In this document: piece by piece, positions 19,158-28,552 of the stretch
Layout: each line of letters starts with the position of its first letter
How positions within the stretch are numbered: position 1 is the first letter of the stretch
Source of the DNA: Nostoc indistinguendum CM1-VF10
GTDB taxonomy: Bacteria > Cyanobacteriota > Cyanobacteriia > Cyanobacteriales > Nostocaceae
NCBI GenBank assembly: GCA_019359215.1
Contig: JAHHHS010000023.1
Coordinates: 1-64,000 of the forward strand
Direction: 5' to 3'
Length of the DNA stretch: 64,000 nt
Notes under the pieces: generated by a model
Databases searched by the model: none
Told to the model about the DNA's origin: nothing
Seen by the model: only the letters and a program-made list of their open reading frames with translations
Position numbers and translations under genes: made by a program

Positions 19158-19467
19158 TATCTGATTTGATATTTTCAGTTTGGGATCTGCGGCACTTCCA
19201 ACTAAGCATTAAGAGATTTTATCCGCACCCTTCGAGGGACTGTGAAGCTGCTTTGTAAATGCAGAAACTTGGTTATCCTGCACAACTCTAATCAGAAATT
19301 TTAGAGCCTCATTCACTGCATCACCATTGGGAAAAACCTATGCATAATAAGGTTACAAACGAATTTCTGTCTTACAAAAACTCTTTCGTTTAGGGCCGAA
19401 CTTTCTGATCGTTAAACTCTTTAAGTCATACTCCGATCGCAGACGACAGCATGATATTTTTGACTTC
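19158..19467. other. Intergenic region without a recognised gene
   Basis: About 310 bp between the MalK-type ATPase start and the HicB-like gene. I looked for a HicA-type toxin frame beside the HicB-like gene and found none. No strong hairpin. Confidence 0.5.
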
Positions 19468-19638
19468 TCACAGATCCTCTAAACAAAGTTCAATTACTTG
19501 TTTCATATTAGCTACCAACTCATCAATTGTTTCTCCCTGACTGTAACAGGCTTTTAACTGAGGGACTTCTCCGACATAGTAGCCATCTTCATCCCGTTCG
19601 ATGATTACGTAGAATTCTCGGTTGGTGGGATTTATCAT
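19468..19638 (-). CDS. Small HicB-like (UPF0150) protein
   Basis: A 56-residue protein starting MINPTNREFYVIIERDEDGY and continuing with YVGEVPQLKACYSQGETIDE, then LVANMKQVIELCLEDL. This is the partial RNase H-like fold of HicB antitoxins and related UPF0150 proteins (Y-x-V-x-x-x-D-E-D-G-Y-Y-V pattern, then a helix). HicB normally neutralises and represses the HicA mRNA interferase. No HicA partner is encoded on either side and the protein lacks a C-terminal DNA-binding domain, so it may be an orphan. It is too short for many gene finders. Confidence 0.8.
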   Translation of the reverse strand: MINPTNREFYVIIERDEDGYYVGEVPQLKACYSQGETIDELVANMKQVIELCLEDL

Positions 19639-19664
19639 AGTCTATGTTATACGTAGGCTCAAAA

Positions 19665-20393
19665 TCATTTTTCTAAATTCTTCAACCAAGCAGGGTGAGA
19701 GAGTAAAGAAGCAAAGACTCTTACTCCGCGAAGTTGATTAGAAAGGGGTAAGTGACCTCTAGGCGCACTCAAATCCCAGGTAAAGCTGTTAGGGTATCGC
19801 GTCCAGTTGTTACCTTCTTTCCAGCCAATTTTCGGCCAGAAATTTTCCCAATTTTTACCCAAACTTAACCAGATTTCTCGCTGCACTGAAAAGCCAAATT
19901 TACCTTCAGAGTGGACTAACCAGAGGTTGTTAATCGTTTGCAAGTCAACAACCGAGATATTTTCTACTTCAGTGAAGTACAACCATTTTCGTTGTACAGC
20001 TGTTGGGCCTGACAGTTCACACATTTTTTCTATGGTGACGCGATCGGCTGCTTGGAAGTCTTGAGCAGCAAGTAACTGTTGCAAAGAATTGTAGTTAATC
20101 TCGCATTCTGATTTTAAAGGTACAATTCCTTCAGGAAAATAGGAGCGCAAAAACTCTTTGGCTTGAGGTGCATCAGAGTTATAGAGGACTTGGTAAGCTT
20201 TGCCATCAATCCAAGTTGCTGGGTTCTCACGTCGTTTCAGTAAAAATTCCATCAACACGTCTAATCCCTCATTACCCAAATCAGCTAACTGTGGGATTAT
20301 CTGTTGTTGGACTTTTTCAGACCCAGCGATTAATGGTCGTCGGAGGGAGTCGATGTCATTAGCAGGGCCTGATAAAATCATTGGGTCTGTCAT
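19665..20393 (-). CDS. gun4: GUN4 tetrapyrrole-biosynthesis regulator
   Basis: 242 residues. An N-terminal helical domain (about 1-85) is followed by the GUN4 core (about 90-235): YNSLQQLLAAQDFQAADRVT, then WLYFTEVENISVVDLQTINN, WLVHSEGKFGFSVQREIW, TWDLSAPRGHLPLSNQLRG. GUN4 binds protoporphyrin IX and Mg-protoporphyrin and stimulates the ChlH subunit of magnesium chelatase in chlorophyll synthesis. Length and domain order match the cyanobacterial two-domain form. It is divergent from icd. Confidence 0.93.
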   Translation of the reverse strand: MTDPMILSGPANDIDSLRRPLIAGSEKVQQQIIPQLADLGNEGLDVLMEFLLKRRENPATWIDGKAYQVLYNSDAPQAKEFLRSYFPEGIVPLKSECEINYNSLQQLLAAQDFQAADRVTIEKMCELSGPTAVQRKWLYFTEVENISVVDLQTINNLWLVHSEGKFGFSVQREIWLSLGKNWENFWPKIGWKEGNNWTRYPNSFTWDLSAPRGHLPLSNQLRGVRVFASLLSHPAWLKNLEK

Positions 20394-20666
20394 GCCATTC
20401 TCGTTTTAGCGGTCAGTGAAAGAGTGGTAAGCTATCTTGCTTCACCTTGGAGGAGCATTGATAGCGAAAAGTAGTTTACTATTTTTGATCGTACAAAATT
20501 GCGATCGCTTCACTGAATCCCACACTTAATCCCCAAATAATGTACAAGGAGAATAGGGGGAAAATCTTTGCCTTATGGCTTGGGAACAAAGGACATAGCA
20601 AAATATACAAGCCTGCCACATAAGGTTTTTTTGACTAGCAGCGTATCGATTAGGAGTGTGTAAACG

Positions 20667-22088
20667 ATGTACGAAAAGATTACCCCCCCGGCAGCCGGAG
20701 CAAAAATCACCTTCAAAAATGGTGAACCAATTGTACCGGACAATCCAATTATCCCCTTTATTCGTGGCGATGGTACAGGTATCGACATTTGGCCTGCTAC
20801 CCAAAAAGTTCTCGATGCTGCGGTAGCCAAAGCATATAAGGGTCAACGTCAAATTAGCTGGTTCAAGGTTTACGCTGGAGATGAAGCTTGCGATTTATAT
20901 GGAACTTACCAGTATTTACCACAGGACGCTCTTACGGCTATTGAAGAGTATGGTGTAGCCATTAAAGGGCCTTTGACTACTCCTGTTGGGGGAGGGATTC
21001 GTTCTTTAAATGTGGCGCTAAGGCAAATTTTTGACCTCTATGCCTGCGTGCGTCCTTGCCGTTACTATGCAGGTACACCCTCACCCCACAAAAATCCCGA
21101 AAAGCTGGATGTAATTGTTTATCGAGAAAATACGGAAGATATTTATTTAGGCATTGAGTGGCGACAAGGTAGCGAAATCGGCGATCGCTTAATTAAAATT
21201 CTCAATGAAGAACTGATCCCCGCCACCCCAGAACACGGGAAAAAACGCATTCCTCTTGATTCTGGTATTGGCATCAAACCCATCAGCAAAACTGGCTCCC
21301 AGCGTTTAATCAGACGTGCGATCAAACACGCTTTGCTATTGCCCAAAAACAAGCAACAAGTGACTTTGGTGCATAAGGGCAACATCATGAAGTACACCGA
21401 AGGGGCTTTCCGCGATTGGGGTTATGAACTAGCAACCAGTGAATTTCGCCAAGAAACTGTCACCGAACGGGAATCTTGGATTTTGAGTAACAAGGAAAAA
21501 AATCCGAATATTTCCTTGGAAGAAAACGCCCGCGAGATTGATCCTGGGTTTGATAGTCTCACCGATGAGAAGAAAGCGCAAATTGTCAAGGAAGTTGAAA
21601 CTGTTCTTAACACAATTTGGGCAACCCACGGCGAGGGTAAATGGAAAGAGAAAGTTTTGGTGAATGACCGGATTGCTGACAGTATTTTTCAACAAATCCA
21701 AACCAGACCGGATGAGTATTCGATTTTGGCGACAATGAACTTAAACGGCGATTATTTGTCTGATGCGGCGGCTGCGATTGTTGGTGGTTTGGGAATGGGT
21801 CCAGGGGCAAATATTGGTGATTCTAGTGCCATATTTGAGGCTACCCACGGCACTGCACCCAAACACGCCGGCTTGGATCGGATTAATCCTGGTTCAGTGA
21901 TTTTGTCTGGTGTGATGATGCTGGAATTTATGGGTTGGCAAGAAGCCGCAGATTTAATTAAGAAAGGTTTAAGCGATGCGATCGCGAGTAGTCAAGTCAC
22001 CTACGATTTAGCCCGGTTGCTAGAACCGCCAGTTAAACCCTTAAAATGTTCTGAATTTGCCGACGCAATTATTCAGCATTTTGGTTAA
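20667..22088 (+). CDS. icd: NADP-dependent isocitrate dehydrogenase
   Basis: 473 residues. It oxidises isocitrate to 2-oxoglutarate, the carbon skeleton for ammonium assimilation in cyanobacteria. Signatures: [87 protein letters not shown] and [17 protein letters not shown] long insertion around 255-320 is normal for the cyanobacterial enzyme. The start [11 protein letters not shown] follows a taggag box (20651-20656). The gene is often NtcA-controlled in this group; I did not find a convincing GTA-N8-TAC site upstream. A large GC-rich hairpin lies about 20 bp after the stop. Confidence 0.96.
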   Translation: MYEKITPPAAGAKITFKNGEPIVPDNPIIPFIRGDGTGIDIWPATQKVLDAAVAKAYKGQRQISWFKVYAGDEACDLYGTYQYLPQDALTAIEEYGVAIKGPLTTPVGGGIRSLNVALRQIFDLYACVRPCRYYAGTPSPHKNPEKLDVIVYRENTEDIYLGIEWRQGSEIGDRLIKILNEELIPATPEHGKKRIPLDSGIGIKPISKTGSQRLIRRAIKHALLLPKNKQQVTLVHKGNIMKYTEGAFRDWGYELATSEFRQETVTERESWILSNKEKNPNISLEENAREIDPGFDSLTDEKKAQIVKEVETVLNTIWATHGEGKWKEKVLVNDRIADSIFQQIQTRPDEYSILATMNLNGDYLSDAAAAIVGGLGMGPGANIGDSSAIFEATHGTAPKHAGLDRINPGSVILSGVMMLEFMGWQEAADLIKKGLSDAIASSQVTYDLARLLEPPVKPLKCSEFADAIIQHFG

Positions 22089-22107
22089 TTTAGCGTTAAT
22101 TAGTCAA

Positions 22108-22153
22108 TTGATCCCCCTAAATTCCCCTTAAAAAGGGGGGTTGGGGGGATCAA
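22108..22153 (+). terminator. Large GC-rich hairpin after icd
   Basis: Arms ttgatccccctaaatt-ccccttt-like (22108-22129) and aaggggggttggggggatcaa (21 nt, 22133-22153) pair over about 20 bp with few mismatches around a short A-rich loop. It is positioned to end icd transcription and is also a repeat form common between Nostoc genes. Confidence 0.6.
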
Positions 22154-22379
22154 AAGTTTGTAGCGCAACTCTAAAAGACTTGTGTCTACACCGTAGCTTT
22201 GGCAAGGGGAGATTAAGGGGGGTACGACTTCTGTGTACACCGTTTGAGAACCGCTATAGTTTAACTTTTAGCTGTTATTTGTTCGTTGTCTAGGCTTTTT
22301 AAGCGAATGACCAAATAACTTTGATAAAACTCTAACAATTTTTATTTGCTAAGTCAGTATTTTTACTAAATCAACCATT

Positions 22380-22690
22380 TTAAAAAAGCGAAATGGCATT
22401 TTATTTGCAAAAAACACCAAAATTAGAAAGCGAACTGAGGTTTGAGTAAGCTAAATGGCATTTTGAGAAAGCAAAAGCTTATTTTACTTACGGAAAACAC
22501 CGAAATGAGAAAGTAAACTGGGGTTTGAGAAAGTCAAAGCTTGTTTTACTTGCGGAAAACACCAAAATGAGAAAGCAAACTGGAGTTTGAGAAAGTCAAA
22601 GCTTGTTTTACTTGCGGAAAATACCAAAATGAGAAAGCAAACTGGGGTTTGAGAAAGTAAAAGCTTATTTTGAGAAAGTAATTGCGGATT
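22380..22690. repeat. Intergenic tandem array with 62-bp period
   Basis: GTTTGAGAAAGT begins units at 22523, 22585 and 22647, exactly 62 bp apart, and a diverged unit begins at 22440. Each unit contains AAAGCTTGTTTTACTTGCGG, then AAAAYACCAAAATGAGAAAG. Copies are over 90 percent alike in the middle and decay at both ends. There is no open reading frame through the array. Confidence 0.9.
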
Positions 22691-22787
22691 TTACTTATTG
22701 AATTTAGTCAAAATATGAAGTTTAGATAAAATTATTGAAAAAATTGCTGATAAATTTTGATCCGTCAGATTTTAAAGTAGTCAAAAA

Positions 22788-22828
22788 ACAAAGTCCCCGG
22801 CTTTTTTAAAAAGTCGGAGATTTGTTTG
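22788..22828 (-). terminator. Probable rho-independent terminator of mtnA
   Basis: On the minus strand, CAAATCTCCGACTTTTT and AAAAAAGCCGGGGACTTTG form an imperfect stem followed by TTTTTT, about 70 bp after the mtnA stop. Structure, position and U-tract fit an intrinsic terminator. Confidence 0.7.
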
Positions 22829-22896
22829 GGGCAATCCCCTATAAAGTTTCCGTTATTCGGATTTAGAGTTATCGAAAACTCGGCGCAAGTTCTCCA

Positions 22897-23976
22897 TTAA
22901 TTCGGATTTAACCCAATCGGTAATTTCTTTAACTGTGATTTTGCTAATTGATGAGGTGCGATCGCTCCATTCTCTGTAATGATCGCTGTAATCAACTCAG
23001 CCGGAGTCACATCAAAAGCTGGGTTATAAAAATCTACACCTTCAGGAGTGAGAATGGTATCACCAACTTGATAGATTTCTGTTGGATCGCGTTCCTCAAT
23101 GGGAATTTGGCTACCATCAGATAATTCAAAATCAACGGTGGAAAGGGGTGCAGCCACAAAGAAGGGGATATTATGTGCTCTAGCTACGATCGCTACACTA
23201 TATGTACCAATTTTATTGGCAGTGTCACCATTAGCAGCAATGCGATCGGCACCCACAACCACAGCATGAATTAAACCCTGTTTCATGCAATGGGCTGCCA
23301 TATTATCAGTAATTAATGTAACTGGAATACCTTCTTGCACACATTCCCAAGTGGTGAGTTTTGCGCCTTGCAAGCGGGGGCGGGTTTCGTCAGCAAATAA
23401 ACGTTCTAAACGTCCTTCCCTCCAAGCGGAACGCACAACACCCAAAGCTGTGCCATAACCAGCCGTAGCTAATGCTCCAGCATTGCAGTGAGTAAGCAGC
23501 GTCAGCTTTTCTGGAGTATTGGGTAAAATTGCCAAACCATGATCGCCGATCGCTCGACAAGTTTGCAAATCCTCAACATTGATTGCTTGGGCTGTTTGGA
23601 AAAGGGTTTCCTTGATTTCTTCTACAGTTCCCAGTGTTTCGTAGGCGGCTTTCATCATCCGGCTAATTGCCCAAAATAAATTTACTGCCGTCGGACGAGT
23701 AGAACGCAACAACTGGGCTACTTTATCTAAGCTATCTAAAAATTCATGGCGATCGCTTGTTTCAATTTCCCTTGCACCAAGATACATACCATAGGCCGCA
23801 GCTACACCAATTGCTGGCGCACCTCGAACAATCATCGTTTTAATTGCTCGCGCCATATCTTCACTGCGGTGAATTTCCACGAATGCACATTCGTTGGGTA
23901 GGCGAGTTTGATCAATTAGTGACACTGAGTCGTTGTGCCAAATAACGGGATAAACCTGGTTTATAGAAGATGTCAC
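22897..23976 (-). CDS. mtnA: S-methyl-5-thioribose-1-phosphate isomerase
   Basis: About 359 residues from the GTG start. It converts methylthioribose 1-phosphate to methylthioribulose 1-phosphate in the methionine salvage pathway. Family motifs: [51 protein letters not shown] with the catalytic Cys, [34 protein letters not shown] with the catalytic Asp, and [14 protein letters not shown] prefer the GTG at 23976 because GGAG precedes it by 9 bases and the protein then starts near the usual [12 protein letters not shown] at 23997 would add seven residues from a repeat. The region just upstream is an attcaaaatt low-complexity repeat. Confidence 0.93.
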   Translation of the reverse strand: MTSSINQVYPVIWHNDSVSLIDQTRLPNECAFVEIHRSEDMARAIKTMIVRGAPAIGVAAAYGMYLGAREIETSDRHEFLDSLDKVAQLLRSTRPTAVNLFWAISRMMKAAYETLGTVEEIKETLFQTAQAINVEDLQTCRAIGDHGLAILPNTPEKLTLLTHCNAGALATAGYGTALGVVRSAWREGRLERLFADETRPRLQGAKLTTWECVQEGIPVTLITDNMAAHCMKQGLIHAVVVGADRIAANGDTANKIGTYSVAIVARAHNIPFFVAAPLSTVDFELSDGSQIPIEERDPTEIYQVGDTILTPEGVDFYNPAFDVTPAELITAIITENGAIAPHQLAKSQLKKLPIGLNPN

Positions 23977-24092
23977 GTCGCTTCGCTCCGAATTCAAAAT
24001 TAAAAATTCAAAATTTAAAAGTCATAGGAAGGTATTGGGTATTGAGGATTGGACATTCTCACCTCTTCCCCTACTTCTTCCTAATCTTGGGG

Positions 24093-24296
24093 CTATTTGG
24101 GAAAGTAGGCAATAATCATAGCAACTTCAGGATGATTGCGAGCGATCGCTTCTGGTATCCCGCCTAAAAGTGAAGCTAGTTGAGTTTTCTGCTCAACAGA
24201 CCCGTTTAAGACTACCAGATCGTTGGTTGTTAGTAAACGAGAAACTTGCTGCACAAAATTGCCTCGCACATTTTGAATGGGTGTAAGCTAATCGTC
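24093..24296 (-). pseudogene. Detached C-terminal end of the antiporter gene
   Basis: In the minus-strand direction this stretch continues a universal-stress-type domain: LTPIQNVRGNFVQQVSRLLT, then TNDLVVLNGSVEQKTQLASL and IPEAIARNHPEVAMIIAYFPK before the stop at 24093. PEAIARxHPEVxMIIxxFP is the ending of the C-terminal domain of cyanobacterial cation:proton antiporters. It is separated from the antiporter ORF by the palindromic element at 24296-24394 and has an in-frame stop near its start, so it is probably no longer translated. Confidence 0.7.
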
Positions 24297-24394
24297 ATTT
24301 AAATTGCACCATTTTTATGGTGATAAAAGCTGCAAACCCTCTCCCCTGCTGCCTGCCCCCTGCCCCCCTGCGATCTCAATGTGCAAATTAAATG
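24296..24394. mobile_element. MITE-like palindromic element interrupting the antiporter gene
   Basis: CATTTAAATTGCAC (24296-24309) and GTGCAAATTAAATG (24381-24394) are inverted repeats with one difference, enclosing about 70 bp that include a run of ccctgcccccctg heptamers. The left terminal repeat contains the stop codon of the truncated antiporter. Coding sequence of the same protein continues on the far side. Confidence 0.75.
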
Positions 24395-26259
24395 CTTAAC
24401 AGCTTATCTTCTGCCAATCCGGCATTACTCAAATCGATAGGTACTCCCCGTGCTGTTACAACCTGTAAAAGTTGTAGAGATGCTTTAAGTTCTGTTGCCA
24501 GACTTTTAGCTAATTGGATACTCTCTTTAAAAGAACTAGCATAAGTTTGTTGGCTGGTGAAAGCCAGAAAAACTCGTGTTGTATGCTCAATTGGCAATGG
24601 GAATCGAGTTAGCAAAACAGGCACTGCACTGCGATTTACAATCTTGTCAATGACACCGCCAAAGAGATTTTCTTGATAAGTAGAGTAACCTTTCCAGCCG
24701 CAGACAATCACACTGGCCTGCTTTTCTTCTGCTACACGAGCAATTCCCTTATCAATTGATTCATCAATTCGACCAATGGGAATAACATTGACGACCGCAG
24801 CATGGGCAATCATTTCTGCGGTTGAAAGCAATTGGTTTTGTCTGGCTTTGTCTTCTGGAGGAATAGGGGAATTTTGTTCAATTAAAATGTGCAGTGGCAA
24901 TAAAGTACCTGTCGCTGATTTTGCTAAGAGTATTGCCAAATTGAGCAGGTTATCTTCAGTGCTGGGATTGGCAACTGGTACTAAAACGCGATCGCCTAGA
25001 CTTCCTACCTGATGACTTTGAATACTCACCTCTCCTGGTTTGATTTTTTTCCCCCACCGATCTGTTACCCAAGGAGAAGCAATGCAGGTAACTAAAATCA
25101 TAGCGATCGTGCCATTCACTGTTAACTGATCGATCAACTCGATTTCGTAAGCAACGGTGATTGCAGCCAGAGTGGAAGCTGCCTGAGCTACTGATAGCCC
25201 AAACATCAACATAATATTGTCAAAGTTAAATCCGAATAACTTGCCCGAACCCCATGCAGGAATGAACTTAGCGATAATGGCAACAGTTACCATGACAGCT
25301 GATACTAGGAGCGATCGCGGTTCTTGAATCAGAATCAAAGGATTAACCAACATTCCTACAGAAATCAAGAAAAAGGGTATAAACAAAGTATTCCCGATAA
25401 ATTGAATCCGATTCATCAGAGGGCTAAGTTGCGGAATTAGCTGGGTAATAGCAACTCCAGCTAAAAAAGCACCAATAATTGGCTCAATTTGGATTAATTG
25501 TGCCCCATAGGAAACTATAAACAAGCTAGCTAAGACAAAGGTGAACTCTGCCCCTTCATCATGTCCAAATCGCTGAAAGAACCAGCGACCGATACGAGGT
25601 AAACCCCATAGTGTCAGAAATGTGTAGATAATCAGTGAAGGAATCAGAAATAACCAAAACTGTAGGCTTAAACTGCCTTGATGCGCTCTCACTACCACCG
25701 CTAACACCAAAAGTGCCAAAACATTGGTGATTAATGTGCCTCCGAGTGTGGTAGTCAATGTCTGAGAGCGCATAATTCCCAATTTACTGACAATTGGTAG
25801 TGCTAGTAGCGTATGGGAGGCAAAACAAGAAGCGACTAGAATCGCAGGTAATACACCATAACCGATGGCGATCATAGCTACAGTACCTAATGCCATCGGC
25901 ACGCCAAAGGTAGATATTCCAAATATGGCTGCCTTATCAGCATTAGATTTCAGGTCATCTAAGCTAGTTTCCAGTCCTGCCATGAACATGAGAAACAGCA
26001 AACCAACCGTGCCCAAAAGCACAATCGTGTTATCTCGTGCCAATAATCCCAGTCCATTAGGGCCAACTATGACCCCCGCCAGAATTAATCCCACAATACC
26101 TGGTAGTCGGATTCTCTCAAATAGCAGGGGTGCAATTAGCATAATCCCCAAAATCATCAGGAAAACTGCTACGGGGTCTTTAATCGGTGTAGATAATATG
26201 GAAGCTAGCAAAAGATTAGTCATACTCTGCCCTAGAGTTGCGTTAACATCTAATTTCAT
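24388..26259 (-). CDS. Cation:proton antiporter (CPA2 type) with universal-stress domain, 3'-truncated
   Basis: 623 residues. About 25-410 form a Na+/H+-exchanger domain with about 12 hydrophobic segments (AVFLMILGIMLIAPLLFERI, LPGIVGLILAGVIVGPNGLG, FLMFMAGLETSLDDLK). About 430-615 form a cytosolic UspA-like domain (DRVLVPVANPSTEDNLLNLA; ASVIVCGWKGYSTYQENLFG). CPA2 antiporters exchange Na+ or K+ for protons. The protein ends DKLLSI with a TAA supplied by an inserted palindromic element, and about 60 further residues of the domain are stranded beyond it (24093-24296). The membrane domain is complete, so transport may persist with altered regulation. The start at 26259 gives MKLDVNATLGQSMTNLLL. 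Confidence 0.87.
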   Translation of the reverse strand: MKLDVNATLGQSMTNLLLASILSTPIKDPVAVFLMILGIMLIAPLLFERIRLPGIVGLILAGVIVGPNGLGLLARDNTIVLLGTVGLLFLMFMAGLETSLDDLKSNADKAAIFGISTFGVPMALGTVAMIAIGYGVLPAILVASCFASHTLLALPIVSKLGIMRSQTLTTTLGGTLITNVLALLVLAVVVRAHQGSLSLQFWLFLIPSLIIYTFLTLWGLPRIGRWFFQRFGHDEGAEFTFVLASLFIVSYGAQLIQIEPIIGAFLAGVAITQLIPQLSPLMNRIQFIGNTLFIPFFLISVGMLVNPLILIQEPRSLLVSAVMVTVAIIAKFIPAWGSGKLFGFNFDNIMLMFGLSVAQAASTLAAITVAYEIELIDQLTVNGTIAMILVTCIASPWVTDRWGKKIKPGEVSIQSHQVGSLGDRVLVPVANPSTEDNLLNLAILLAKSATGTLLPLHILIEQNSPIPPEDKARQNQLLSTAEMIAHAAVVNVIPIGRIDESIDKGIARVAEEKQASVIVCGWKGYSTYQENLFGGVIDKIVNRSAVPVLLTRFPLPIEHTTRVFLAFTSQQTYASSFKESIQLAKSLATELKASLQLLQVVTARGVPIDLSNAGLAEDKLLSI

Positions 26260-26774
26260 CTGTTAGCTTTAGTAGGGCAAAGCCCAGCATAGGCGCTTTC
26301 AGATTTTTACTTAAAGATTTAATGGACTATTGTTTTATATAGCCATGTTGCATAATCAGCATAAACATTTCTAACTCAATAGTTGAAAATACTGGCGACT
26401 TAACTCTATACCGCTTCTCGGTTGTGTGCAATCCACTCTGTAGAGGAAATTAGCTAGTATGCTGTGTCAGAAGTTTGCCTACTTTTTTCACGTAGATAGA
26501 CCACGCAGTAAGGGCATAGTAATGCTCATGCCTGTCAACTGGACAAAACGGCAGTTACGAAATAAAATTCAGCTTTTAATTTTATTGTTATCGGTAAAGA
26601 TAGTTAAGTAATAAAACTTTCCTAAATTTGATGTAGCGATCGCTCTACTACAATCTTCTTTTCCTTAATGATAAGTTGTTTAACAAACCAATAACATGAG
26701 AACGCCATTGAAAGAGCAATTTTTTTAGGTCAATTCTCAAACTCAAGTTTAAATCAAACTAGAACTAAAGTTTC
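26260..26774. other. AT-rich divergent intergenic region
   Basis: About 515 bp between the divergent antiporter and nucleoside-hydrolase genes. It contains one HIP1 octamer near 26640 and no gene, RNA or strong hairpin that I can see. It must carry the promoters of both neighbours. Confidence 0.4.
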
Positions 26775-27944
26775 ATGAAAAAAAAGTATTTTTCCAAAAG
26801 CCATCTTTGTTATTCACTTCTCTCTTCTCTACCACTATTATTAGCATTACCAATTGCTTTTGGTAGTACCTTGAATCGTACACCGATAATTTTGGATGAT
26901 GATGGTAGTCAGGATGGCATGAATGCTTGGGCGTACATATTGCAAAATCCCAAGTTTGAAGTCAAAGCAATGACCATAAGTCAGGGATTAGCCCGCCCTC
27001 AAATATTTGGCAATAATGTCATGCGGATGCTGGCAGGACTGGGAATAACTGGGATACCTGTTGCTGTTGGTAGGGAAACACCCTTGTCAGGGAATAATAC
27101 TTTCCCGGATGCATTTCGAGCAGATACAGATACATTTTGGGCTCCTTTTACCAACCTGCCAGATCAAGCCCTTGAAACTGTTGATCAAAGAAGTGCTGCT
27201 CAACTGCTTGTAGACACAATAAATCAGTCGCCAGAACCAGTCGAGATTTTAATGACTGGTTCTGCGACAAACATAGCAGATGCACTGACGATCGACCCAA
27301 GTATCGCTAAAAAGATTTCGCGCCTGGAAATTATGGGCGGTGCAGTTTTTGTTCCAGGAAATCTCAGGGAACATCTTGACCCGATATTGAAACAAAACCT
27401 AGTTTCTGAGTTTAATATCTGGATTGATCCGGTAGCAGCACAAAAGGTCTTTTCCGCAGGATTGCCAATATCTCTAACTCCATTGGATGCAACTAACCAA
27501 ATTGGGTTTACTCGAGCAGACCAAGCAGCATGGAAAGCAACTGGTACTCCTGAGAGCATTCTGGCATCACAATTATTGGACTACGCTCTGACAAATATTT
27601 CTGGAAATGACCCGTTGATTCCTAACCCAGCTTGGGATTTAGTTGCAGCTATTAACCTCAGTGAACCATCATTTTGTCAACCTACACCGCTACGCATAGA
27701 GGTGAATACCGATGGAAAACCAGAGGTCAACCAGGGTCAAACTCTTGCTATTCCCAATCAACCACCGAATACTAATGTTTGCTTAAATCCTAGTTTGGCT
27801 AACTTGCCATTTAGCAGCCAAGAGTTATTCTCAAATAAGGCTAAACCGCACTCTGTGCCAGAAGCTAATTCCGGGCTAGGGTTGTTGGCTGCTGCGGCTT
27901 GGAGTGGAGCCATAACTTGGTTAGGTGGTGGTACTAGACCGTAG
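26775..27944 (+). CDS. Exported nucleoside hydrolase-like protein with PEP-CTERM-type tail
   Basis: 389 residues. A signal peptide (about 1-30, HLCYSLLSSLPLLLALPIAFG) precedes an inosine-uridine nucleoside hydrolase domain (about 34-330) with PIILDDDGSQDGMNAWAYIL in place of the usual DTDPGxDD calcium loop, VEILMTGSATNIADAL, and LEIMGGAVFVPGN. The family splits the N-glycosidic bond of nucleosides. The C-terminus has VPEANSGLGLLAAAAWSGAI, then TWLGGGTRP, close to the PEP-CTERM exosortase signal (VPEPxxxxGLL) but ending in a short weakly basic tail. It probably acts outside the cytoplasmic membrane, for nucleoside scavenging or another N-riboside. The altered Asp cluster (DDDGSQDG) leaves activity uncertain. 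Confidence 0.82.
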   Translation: MKKKYFSKSHLCYSLLSSLPLLLALPIAFGSTLNRTPIILDDDGSQDGMNAWAYILQNPKFEVKAMTISQGLARPQIFGNNVMRMLAGLGITGIPVAVGRETPLSGNNTFPDAFRADTDTFWAPFTNLPDQALETVDQRSAAQLLVDTINQSPEPVEILMTGSATNIADALTIDPSIAKKISRLEIMGGAVFVPGNLREHLDPILKQNLVSEFNIWIDPVAAQKVFSAGLPISLTPLDATNQIGFTRADQAAWKATGTPESILASQLLDYALTNISGNDPLIPNPAWDLVAAINLSEPSFCQPTPLRIEVNTDGKPEVNQGQTLAIPNQPPNTNVCLNPSLANLPFSSQELFSNKAKPHSVPEANSGLGLLAAAAWSGAITWLGGGTRP

Positions 27945-28552
27945 CCTAAAAGAAGAGAGAAATAGAAGTGAGGTTTTTCAGATGCCGTGAAAAGTCAGGG
28001 ATAAAGACGAGTAGGCAGAGCAAGGGAAGAATGGCAAAACTAATACAATGACTACTAATTTATTTCTATTTCTCAGTAAATAGGGTCATCCAAAACCGTC
28101 CCTTATCTTTATTATTCTTTAATAAAAACAACATTTAAATATAAAAAACATTAATATAAATAGTTTAACTTTATAGCTTATTTTTCTTCAAATAAAGAAC
28201 AAATGTTCTATCGAATTTTTTGGAAATATCCAAAGGATTGGGCATAGCACAATGTCTCTTATTTTTTAAAACCTAAAAAAATTAACATCCTACAAATTAT
28301 AAAATGGCACCTTTTATCAATAAAGCTTGTTTACAATTTAGTACTGATAACTTTGTGGTTTCTACATAAAGCTATGGACATCAACGAACATAATATCAGT
28401 GATTTTCCTCTAAATGAAATTCAATAACTTACATTTTTGTCTGAGTGGAATCAAATTGAAAAAGTAGTAATCCTTCTGATGTTGGAATCTAGAAACACAT
28501 AGCACAATGAGGCTATGAACACGAAAGATTAAAAAACGAAAAGAATTGCAAG
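27945..28552. other. AT-rich intergenic region
   Basis: About 600 bp, strongly AT-rich, between two exported-protein genes. No open frame longer than about 20 codons and no convincing hairpin. Nothing identifiable. Confidence 0.5.

Noticed and set aside
20396..20666. NtcA site upstream of icd
   Set aside because: GTA and TAC triplets occur, but not with the required 8-bp spacing.
22380..22690. CRISPR array
   Set aside because: The period is 62 bp but the whole unit is repeated; there are no variable spacers and no cas genes.
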